This document shows, in pieces, positions 1-4,678 of a stretch of 5,980 nucleotides of DNA. The translations under genes were made by a program, and so were the position numbers. Source of the DNA: Planctomycetota bacterium (GTDB lineage Bacteria; Planctomycetota; Phycisphaerae; Phycisphaerales; UBA1924). The notes beneath the pieces were generated by a model. It made no database searches and was not told the DNA's origin. It saw nothing but the letters and a program-made list of their open reading frames with translations. The DNA is taken from the NCBI GenBank assembly GCA_023429345.1, contig JAEYVB010000192.1, forward strand, positions 1-5,980. Direction: 5' to 3'. Each line of letters opens with the position of its first letter. Position 1 is the stretch's first letter.

Positions 1-348
1 GTCCTCTCCCCCTTCGCGCCGCACATCGGCGAGGAGCTGTGGGCGCGAGCCTCCCCCCCCTCCGCCCCCGCCACAGGGGGCGCGGGGGGGGAAGCGGGCC
101 CCGAGCTGGCCATGCGCCAGCCCTGGCCCGACCACGACGCCGCCCTCCTGGTCGAAGACCGGGTCGAGCTCCCGGTCCAGATCGCCGGCAAGGTCCGCGG
201 CCGAGTCTCCATCCCCGCCGGCGCCGACGCGAAGCAGACCGAGGACCTGGCGCTCGCCGACCCCCGCATCCAGGAACTCATCGCCGGCAAGTCGATCAAG
301 AAGATCATCGTCGTGCCCGGGAAGATGATCAACATCGTCGCGGTCTGA
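1..348 (+). CDS. leuS: Leucyl-tRNA synthetase, C-terminal fragment
   Basis: This is the 3' end of the cytoplasmic enzyme that charges tRNA-Leu with leucine. The gene enters the window already open in frame 1, and 115 residues plus TGA are visible, so the catalytic and editing domains lie outside. The visible part starts in the anticodon-binding helical domain (LSPFAPHIGEELW, residues 2-14 of the fragment). It continues with the family-typical PWP (41-43), LLVEDRVELPVQIAGKVRGR and the terminal IIVVPGKMINIV block, which matches the C-terminal tRNA-contacting domain of bacterial LeuRS. Between W14 and P41 there are 26 residues, compared with about 12 in E. coli LeuRS. The surplus is low-complexity (SPPSAPATGGAGGEAGP) and is encoded by an inverted repeat. 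The stop lies 7 bases from the convergent stop of the next gene. Identification is secure; only the insertion is odd. Confidence 0.95.
   Translation, partial: VLSPFAPHIGEELWARASPPSAPATGGAGGEAGPELAMRQPWPDHDAALLVEDRVELPVQIAGKVRGRVSIPAGADAKQTEDLALADPRIQELIAGKSIKKIIVVPGKMINIVAV
53..91. repeat. Imperfect inverted repeat inside leuS
   Basis: A run of eight C (53-60) and the arm CGCCCCC (63-69) are mirrored by GGGGGCG (76-82) and a run of eight G (84-91), around a six-base loop GCCACA (70-75). The inner 7-bp arms are perfect, and the outer C8/G8 arms add about 8 more pairs across a small asymmetric bulge. The element sits in frame in leuS and encodes the extra Pro/Ala/Gly-rich stretch that is absent from typical LeuRS. 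It could be an inserted palindromic element or simple slippage of homopolymers. The inverted repeat itself is directly visible. Confidence 0.75.
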
Positions 349-355
349 AGCACCG

Positions 356-1468
356 TCAGCGGCGCGTCGCGTATTCCTGCGCAACGGCGCGGTGCTTCTC
401 AAGGTCGCGGCGGACAGCCTGCAGCTTGCCGGGGATCGAGTCCGCCGGCGGGCGCGTCGAGCGCGGAGAAGGCTCTGTCACGAGGAGCTCGGGGTAGTCC
501 GCCAGCGCCGCGTCGAGGTCGGCGAGCGCGGCATCCAGCGCGGCGATGCGCGAGAGGGCCAGCTCGCCCGCAGCGCGGTAGTCGCGGTCGGTGATGGTCC
601 GGTCCAGCCGCGGCCGGAAGTTCAGCTCGGCCTTGATCCGCTGCACCTCGACCGCCGCCTCGCGCAGCGCCCGCACCGCGCGCGTGCGGGCGCTGTGCAG
701 GCCGCTCTGGATCGTCCGCCGCTCCCGCCCCGCCGGCGTCACCCCCCGCGCCTGGAACACCGCCCCGATCCCCCCACCCGCACCCGCGGCCGTGCCATCC
801 ACCAGCTTCAACGACACCGCCGTGACGGGATCGACCGCCACGCGCCGGAGTTCGCCGGCCTCGGCGTGCACGACCCGCGTCGAGCTCTGGCCGGGCTCCG
901 GGCTCACGGCGAGCCCCGACCCGGACTCGACGGCCCAGAGGTCCCTCGACGGCGACACCACCACCTCGACGAGATCGGCGCTGCCGCCGCACCGTCCGAG
1001 CGCAGCTCCCACCGCTTCGCCCAGTTCGCGCCGCACCCGCTCCCAGTCCGTGTCAGGCGGCGCGAGCGCGCGAAGCTCTCGCTCCGCATCGCCCTCGGCG
1101 GCGATGCTGGTGCGCGGCTTCAGGTACACCGCATCGGTGAGCAGGCCGAGCGCGACCTGCCCCGCGCCGACCGAAGCGCCCGGCCCCGAGCCCAGGAGGG
1201 CGGCGGAGGGCAGGCCGCTCTCGCGGAGCGCCCGCCCCATCCGCCAGAGGACATCCGGCCGCGCCGCCTTGCCGTCGAGCTCGAGCAGCACGAACCCCAC
1301 CCCGTCGGACAAGGCCCGGGCGAGCTCGGCCTCGAAGTCGTCGGCCATCCGGCCGCAATCGATCGCGCCGGCGACCTTCAGGTGCAGGACCTTGACGGGC
1401 TGCGCCGCCGCGGCCCGCGCGAGCGGCAGGAGCAGGAGCGCGACGATGAGCGGCAGGTACGCCCGCAT
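356..1468 (-). CDS. Exported protein with degenerate ClpP/NfeD-like domain
   Basis: This is a 370-residue protein of unknown function. Residues 1-22 form a Sec-type signal peptide: MRAYLP, a Leu/Val-rich core, then an ARAAAAQ cleavage region with no lipobox Cys. Residues 25-126 resemble the N-terminal ClpP-class domain of NfeD-type membrane serine proteases. The resemblance lies in a VKVLHLKVAGAID strand and turn, a hydrophobic VGFVLLELDG strand (57-66), and GPGASVGAGQVALG (95-108) followed by a KPRTSIAAEG block (117-126). That last block corresponds to the family's 'GA.aaSAG...ALG....M.PgTsIGA' region. The nucleophile Ser is not in register: S99 is one position off, V100 takes its place, and the usual TPGG is absent, so activity is doubtful. 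The C-terminal third is helical and Ala/Arg/Glu-rich, with a duplicated DAALADL/DAALADY (312-325). I chose the ATG at 1468 because it begins the signal peptide; the longer open frame to 1813 overlaps the SDR gene. A TACACT hexamer 7 bases upstream suggests leaderless expression. The fold is an inference. Confidence 0.7.
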   Translation of the reverse strand: MRAYLPLIVALLLLPLARAAAAQPVKVLHLKVAGAIDCGRMADDFEAELARALSDGVGFVLLELDGKAARPDVLWRMGRALRESGLPSAALLGSGPGASVGAGQVALGLLTDAVYLKPRTSIAAEGDAERELRALAPPDTDWERVRRELGEAVGAALGRCGGSADLVEVVVSPSRDLWAVESGSGLAVSPEPGQSSTRVVHAEAGELRRVAVDPVTAVSLKLVDGTAAGAGGGIGAVFQARGVTPAGRERRTIQSGLHSARTRAVRALREAAVEVQRIKAELNFRPRLDRTITDRDYRAAGELALSRIAALDAALADLDAALADYPELLVTEPSPRSTRPPADSIPGKLQAVRRDLEKHRAVAQEYATRR

Positions 1469-1475
1469 GGCGCGG

Positions 1476-1481
1476 AGTGTA
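1476..1481 (-). promoter_or_regulatory. Candidate -10 element (TACACT), leaderless start
   Basis: On the - strand TACACT is followed by CCGCGCC and then the ATG at 1468. It matches four of six TATAAT positions, and the 7-base spacing would place the transcription start at or beside the A of the ATG. There is no Shine-Dalgarno sequence in the 32-base gap after the SDR stop, which agrees with leaderless translation. No convincing -35 was seen; it would lie inside the SDR 3' end. Confidence 0.45.
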
Positions 1482-1500
1482 CCGGCCCGGGCCGCGTCCG

Positions 1501-2220
1501 CTACCGGCTTGGAAGCACGATCACCCGACCATTCTCCGCATCCCGGCGGCCCTCGATGCAGTCGAGGATGACCGCGGCGACCTCCGCCGGGTCCAGCGTC
1601 CGCGAGCGCGGGAAGGCCTCCTCGGTGGCGATCGTGCGGAACATCTCCGTCTCCACCGCGCCCGGGGCGATGGCAAAGGCGCGGACGCCGTCGGCTGCGC
1701 CCTCGCGCGCTGCGCACAGCGCCTGCAGGTTCACCGCCGCCTTGGCCGGGGCGTAGGCGAAGAAGCCGGGGAAGGGGTCGAGCGTGCCCATGGTCGAGAG
1801 GTTCACGATGCACCCCGAGCCCTGGCGGATGAAGGCCGGCCAGGCCCGGAGGATCGCGTGCGCGGGGGCCAGCGCGTTGACGGCGTAGACCTCTTCGATC
1901 AGCGCCGGCGTGTGCTCGGGGAGCGGCCGCAGCGGCGCGAGGCCGGCGTTGTTGATCAGGACATCGAGGCGCCCGAAGCGCCCGAGCGCCTCATCGACGA
2001 TGCGGGCCGCCTCGCCGGGCCGGGCGAGGTCTGCGGTGAGGGTGAGGGCGCCGCCCGCCGGCGCGGGGGTGCAGAGCTCGCACGTCTCCCGCAGCCGCTC
2101 GCCGCGCCGCCCGGCGACCGCCAGCGCGTAGCCACGGGATGCCAGGAGGACCGCCGTCGCCCGCCCGATCCCCGAGCCCGCGCCGGTGATCAGGGCCACG
2201 GGATGCCCGGCGCCGGCCAC
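1501..2220 (-). CDS. Short-chain dehydrogenase/reductase (SDR)
   Basis: This is a 239-residue classical SDR, a cytoplasmic NAD(P)-dependent oxidoreductase of unknown substrate. A Rossmann fold begins with TGAGSGIG (12-19), the dinucleotide-binding loop. R38-R39 at the end of the second strand favour NADP(H). D64 in a TADL context contacts the adenine, and NNAG is at 90-93. The catalytic tetrad is complete: N115, S142 (VNLST), Y156 and K160 (YAPAK). The PGAVETEM segment after strand six is also typical. Length is normal for the family (about 240-250). The start is GTG at 2220, 3 bases after the methyltransferase stop, with GAGG only one base before it. A second GTG at residue 8 would still leave the nucleotide-binding motif intact, so the start is less certain than the identity. 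Tight spacing implies cotranscription and perhaps translational coupling with the upstream methyltransferase. Confidence 0.92.
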   Translation of the reverse strand: MAGAGHPVALITGAGSGIGRATAVLLASRGYALAVAGRRGERLRETCELCTPAPAGGALTLTADLARPGEAARIVDEALGRFGRLDVLINNAGLAPLRPLPEHTPALIEEVYAVNALAPAHAILRAWPAFIRQGSGCIVNLSTMGTLDPFPGFFAYAPAKAAVNLQALCAAREGAADGVRAFAIAPGAVETEMFRTIATEEAFPRSRTLDPAEVAAVILDCIEGRRDAENGRVIVLPSR

Positions 2221-2223
2221 GCC

Positions 2224-2904
2224 TCAGCCCACCTTCCGGGCGATCAGCACACCCTGCCGCACCGGCACAGCCACCGACTCGAAGCCGGGGTCCGCGGCGA
2301 TGCGGCGGTTGAAGGCGTCGATGGCCCCGACATCCTCCCCCGCGCCCGGGTTGTCGATCCACCAACTGCTCGACCCCAGCACGTTGTCGGCCAGAAGCAG
2401 CCCGCCCGGGCGGATCATCGGCCCGAGGATGTCGAAGTAGGCGCTGTACTCGGTCTTCACCGCATCCAGGAAGACCACATCGACCGAGCCCGGCCCCAGC
2501 TCGTCCGCCAGCCCCGGCAGCACCTCGAGCGCAGGTCCCATCCGCTGGTCGATCTTCGCCGCGACGCCCGCGCGCTCGAACTCCCGCGCCGCAAACTCCG
2601 CGTGCGCCCGCTCGATCTCCACCGTGATCAGCCTCCCCCCCGCCGCCAGCCCCCGCGCCAGCCAGATCCCCGAGTACCCCGCCAGCGTCCCCACCTCGAC
2701 GGCGACTTGCGCCCCGCCCGGCGCCGCCATCCCGGTCAGCATCTTCAGCAGCCGCCCCACCTCCGCCGAGACCGCGATGTCCGGGATCCCCGCGGCCACC
2801 GCCCGCTCCATCAGCGTCGCGAGCTGCTCGTCGGGCCGCCCGAAGACCTCCTGCAGGTACTCGCCCGTGGCCCGCCAGCGGGCTTCGGTCATCTCGACTG
2901 ACAT
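2224..2904 (-). CDS. Class I SAM-dependent O-methyltransferase (Methyltransf_3 type)
   Basis: This is a 226-residue O-methyltransferase of the caffeoyl-CoA/catechol OMT-like group (COG4122), which moves a methyl group from S-adenosylmethionine to a hydroxyl, usually with a divalent metal. The N-terminal helical part (1-66) is followed by the SAM motif VEVGTLAGYSG (69-79), with E70 and the glycine-rich turn. The acidic strand end ITVEIE (93-98) should bind the ribose. VFLDAVKTEYSAYF (144-157) follows, and then LLLADNVL (169-176). D147, D173 and N174 correspond to the three metal ligands of catechol OMT (D141, D169, N170), and K150 to its catalytic Lys. Length is normal (about 220). The start ATG at 2904 has a clear AGGAGG four bases upstream. 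It is the middle gene of a likely three-gene operon. The natural acceptor cannot be read from the sequence. Confidence 0.93.
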   Translation of the reverse strand: MSVEMTEARWRATGEYLQEVFGRPDEQLATLMERAVAAGIPDIAVSAEVGRLLKMLTGMAAPGGAQVAVEVGTLAGYSGIWLARGLAAGGRLITVEIERAHAEFAAREFERAGVAAKIDQRMGPALEVLPGLADELGPGSVDVVFLDAVKTEYSAYFDILGPMIRPGGLLLADNVLGSSSWWIDNPGAGEDVGAIDAFNRRIAADPGFESVAVPVRQGVLIARKVG

Positions 2905-2908
2905 GAAT

Positions 2909-2914
2909 CCTCCT
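2909..2914 (-). promoter_or_regulatory. Strong ribosome binding site of the methyltransferase
   Basis: AGGAGG on the - strand lies 4 bases (ATTC) before the ATG at 2904, in the 20-base gap after the metallo-hydrolase stop. It is the only perfect Shine-Dalgarno in the window. It fixes residue 1 as the start rather than the second ATG four codons later. Confidence 0.8.
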
Positions 2915-2924
2915 CAGCGCCCGC

Positions 2925-3845
2925 TCACGTCGGCAGCTTGCCCGCCATCGCCTCCTGCTCCTGCCGCTCGTAGCGGTCGCGGTTGAAGCGGCCGTCCATC
3001 AGGAAGAAGACGCTCGCCGCCTTCTCCGGCCCGATCAGGTTCGCCAGCTCCTGCCGGGCCATGCCCAGGTGCGTGCGACGGGAGATGTGCGTGAGGATCA
3101 GGGCCTTGGTCTCCAGGAACCGCAGCCACTCGGCGATGTCGTGCACGTGCATGTGCATGCCGATCTTGGCCCGCTCCCGGTGGTCGGGCTCGAAGAACGT
3201 GCACTCGCAGAGGATGATCTGCGCGGTGCGGACATCCGTGCGGATCAGGTGCGCCCCCGGCGCGGTGTCGCCCAGGTACGCCACCAGCGGGATCTCCAGC
3301 GTCCGCGTGATGTCCACCCCGCGGTCCTTCAGCTCCCGCAGCTTCTCCTGCGGCAGGTCCACGTACTCGGTCTTGAGCTTGCTCCGCTTCTCGACGACGA
3401 CGTACCCCATCGAGGGCGCTGTGTGCTCGGTCAGGAACGCGCGGAGATAGATATTGGGCTTGATCTCGATCATCTGCTCGGGCTCGATCGAGATCAGCTC
3501 GTACGGCGTCCGCTGCTGCTCAAGGTCGACAAACCCGGCCATCATCCGCTGGATGGGGCCGACCAGCCGCTGGTCGCAGACGATCTTCCCCGTCCCCATC
3601 CCCTGAAACCGCCGCTGCGAGCAGTAGTACGCCAGCGAGCCGATGTGGTCCATGTGCCCGTGGCTGATCGCCACCCACTTGGCCGCCAGCGCCGGCCGCA
3701 GGCACTCGCCCATGTCGAAGCACACATCCAGCTCCGGCACCATGATGCACGTCGACTCTCCGGCGACCGAGGTCCCGTAGACGCGGAAGGGCGGGATGTA
3801 GAGGAAACCCGGCGAGGCCTCCCGGGGCGGGGGCTTGGGGAGCAT
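2925..3845 (-). CDS. RNase Z-like metallo-beta-lactamase-fold hydrolase
   Basis: This is a 306-residue metallo-hydrolase of the RNase Z-like branch, whose founding members trim tRNA 3' ends; the substrate here is unknown. Residues 20-47 give the first beta sheet (FRVYGTSVAGEST, then VCFDMGE). The zinc motif is SHGHMDHIG (61-69), that is HxHxDH with H62, H64, D66 and H67. Further ligands are H141 (TEHTAPSMGY), D193 (LGDT) and H253 (LILTHIS), in the same order as in E. coli RNase Z. A His-rich HMHVHD (231-236) sits where RNase Z has its conserved helix-capping His. The segment around 153-185 corresponds roughly to the linker before the Asp ligand. I prefer the ATG at 3845, which has GGAG 8 bases upstream; a TTG at 3851 is too close to that site. 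The frame stays open further upstream and encodes a signal-peptide-like sequence, so the true N terminus may be longer. It is likely first in an operon with the methyltransferase and SDR. Confidence 0.88.
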   Translation of the reverse strand: MLPKPPPREASPGFLYIPPFRVYGTSVAGESTCIMVPELDVCFDMGECLRPALAAKWVAISHGHMDHIGSLAYYCSQRRFQGMGTGKIVCDQRLVGPIQRMMAGFVDLEQQRTPYELISIEPEQMIEIKPNIYLRAFLTEHTAPSMGYVVVEKRSKLKTEYVDLPQEKLRELKDRGVDITRTLEIPLVAYLGDTAPGAHLIRTDVRTAQIILCECTFFEPDHRERAKIGMHMHVHDIAEWLRFLETKALILTHISRRTHLGMARQELANLIGPEKAASVFFLMDGRFNRDRYERQEQEAMAGKLPT

Positions 3846-3899
3846 CGGCAAAACTCCGGTGGCGGCCGCGCAAGCCGCCAGGAACGTCGACCTTGTCAG
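3846..3899 (-). other. Possible signal-peptide extension of the metallo-hydrolase
   Basis: These 18 codons are in frame with the ATG at 3845 and contain no stop. They read LTRSTFLAACAAATGVLP, beginning with CTG at 3899. The pattern TRSTFL followed by an Ala-rich core resembles a Tat-type N terminus with only one Arg, and LAAC resembles a lipobox. GGAAAGG lies 4 bases before the CTG. No ATG or GTG was found in frame between here and the dioxygenase stop; TTG at 3851 is the only common alternative. CTG initiation is rare, so this may be coincidental. If real, the enzyme would be exported rather than cytoplasmic. Confidence 0.3.
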
Positions 3900-3919
3900 G
3901 CGGCCTTTCCGCCGCGGGC

Positions 3920-3925
3920 ATGCTA
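3920..3925 (-). promoter_or_regulatory. Weak candidate -10 element upstream of the metallo-hydrolase
   Basis: On the - strand the gap between the dioxygenase and the metallo-hydrolase contains GGGATAGCATG, in which TAGCAT matches four of six TATAAT positions. Transcription would begin near 3913. That leaves a leader of about 14 bases to the CTG at 3899, or about 68 to the ATG at 3845. No -35 was recognised. This is the best promoter candidate in the 160-base gap, but it is weak. Confidence 0.25.
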
Positions 3926-3984
3926 TCCCAATCCGCTCCCCCGCACCATGCCGGCGAATGCATCGCCACCTCTCGCGGAAACCC

Positions 3985-4000
3985 CCGGGTGAACACCCGG
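3985..4000 (-). terminator. Perfect 7-bp dyad after the dioxygenase gene
   Basis: CCGGGTG and CACCCGG flank a two-base centre, starting 5 bases beyond the dioxygenase TGA at 4006. In the - direction it is followed by GGGTTTCC, so there is only a short T run. It could end the dioxygenase transcript as a weak intrinsic terminator or act as an mRNA-stabilising hairpin. A palindromic operator for the downstream operon is also possible. Confidence 0.4.
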
Positions 4001-4005
4001 ACGAT

Positions 4006-4590
4006 TCAGCAGTCGTAGCTCTGCGTGTTCTCCGCGCCCTTCCCGCACACGAAGGAGTACGTGTGCATCTTCGAGATCGGCGGCGAATAAATGTGCAGCG
4101 TGATCAGGTCCTCCCCGGGGGCCTGCATATTCGCGACCTGATGAATATCGTCGTCCGCGGCCGCGCAGATATACCCCGGCTCCATCCGGTTCACCTGCCC
4201 CGGACAGATGAGCCCCGACGCCGTGAGTTCGAAGCGGATCTCCGTGCCCACCCCCTCCACGATCCGGAACGCGCAGCTCGATCCCTTGTGGTCGTGGATC
4301 GGCGTCGTGTGCCCCGACCGCCAGCACAGGGCCAAGAGCTCGTAATGCTCCGACCGCGAGATGCAGTTCCGCCGGTACGCCCCCGTCCCGAAAACACACA
4401 CCGGCGCGATGTCCTCCCGGGTGATCCGCAGATCCGCGAGGAGCGCCGAAAGCTTCCCGAGATCGGCGCGGCCGCGGAGGCCGTCCAGGTACCCAATCAG
4501 CGCCGCCAGTTTGGGGAACGACGCCGCCGCGGCGCTTCCGTCGGTACACGGTCCCTTGGTGTCGGCCGCGTTGGTTGCTGCTTGGGTCAT
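4006..4590 (-). CDS. Cysteine dioxygenase (CDO type I)
   Basis: This is a 194-residue cupin that uses non-haem iron and O2 to oxidise cysteine to cysteine sulfinate in the cytoplasm. The iron ligands are H99 and H101 (PIHDHKG) and H150 (DDIHQVAN), matching rat H86, H88 and H140. R74 in YRRN aligns with rat Arg60, which binds the substrate carboxylate and distinguishes Arg-type CDOs from Gln-type thiol dioxygenases. HIYSPP (166-171) matches rat H155-x-Y157-S-P-P. C106 aligns with rat Cys93 and Y168 with Tyr157, so a Cys-Tyr cross-link is possible. M175 replaces rat Cys164, as in characterised bacterial CDOs. The start ATG at 4590 is chosen because homology begins near residue 25 and the longer open frame to 4791 runs into the aminotransferase gene. 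Residues 1-24 are Ala/Thr-rich and probably disordered. A TACAAT promoter element lies upstream, so it may be transcribed apart from the aminotransferase. Confidence 0.93.
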   Translation of the reverse strand: MTQAATNAADTKGPCTDGSAAAASFPKLAALIGYLDGLRGRADLGKLSALLADLRITREDIAPVCVFGTGAYRRNCISRSEHYELLALCWRSGHTTPIHDHKGSSCAFRIVEGVGTEIRFELTASGLICPGQVNRMEPGYICAAADDDIHQVANMQAPGEDLITLHIYSPPISKMHTYSFVCGKGAENTQSYDC

Positions 4591-4614
4591 GGCCGGGTGC
4601 CTCGTTTCGGGGAC

Positions 4615-4620
4615 ATTGTA
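4615..4620 (-). promoter_or_regulatory. Candidate -10 element (TACAAT) of the dioxygenase
   Basis: TACAAT on the - strand differs from TATAAT at one position and stands in an 88-base intergenic gap. Transcription would start near 4608, giving a leader of about 18 bases that contains CGAGG some 11 bases before the ATG at 4590. No good -35 is found at 16-18 bases; TTTACT at 4643-4648 is 22 bases away. Confidence 0.55.
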
Positions 4621-4649
4621 CGGGATTCCCCCTGGATCGCGGAGTAAAT

Positions 4650-4678
4650 CCCCGGCGTGTTCAGGCCGCCGCGGGGGG
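4650..4678 (-). terminator. Possible stem-loop after the aminotransferase gene
   Basis: Immediately after the TAG at 4679 the - strand holds a C run plus CGGCG, which can pair with CGCCGGGG at 4650-4657 across a loop of about nine bases, with one bulged G. It is followed by ATTTACT, so the T tract is poor. It may weakly separate the aminotransferase and dioxygenase transcripts. Confidence 0.3.

Noticed and set aside
392..1756. Long + strand open frame of 454 codons opposite the exported-protein and SDR genes
   Set aside because: Its composition is Arg/His/Pro-rich without recognisable motifs, and it lies antisense to genes with a clear signal peptide and a full SDR tetrad.
1469..1813. N-terminal extension of the exported protein to 1813 (115 more residues)
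   Set aside because: It overlaps the SDR gene in another frame, lacks family-like sequence, and would bury the obvious signal peptide beginning at 1468.
1477..2901. Long + strand open frame of 474 codons
   Set aside because: It is antisense to two well-supported genes (SDR and methyltransferase). The Arg/His/Asp-rich translation is a by-product of strong GC bias at third positions.
2925..3851. TTG at 3851 as the metallo-hydrolase start
   Set aside because: The only GGAG site lies 2 bases before this TTG but a normal 8 bases before the ATG at 3845, so the ATG is the better conventional start.
3520..3996. - strand open frame of 158 codons covering the gap upstream of the metallo-hydrolase
   Set aside because: Most of it lies in the wrong frame of the metallo-hydrolase, and the part in the gap has no recognisable domain. 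The in-frame extension of the hydrolase is the more interesting reading of this gap.
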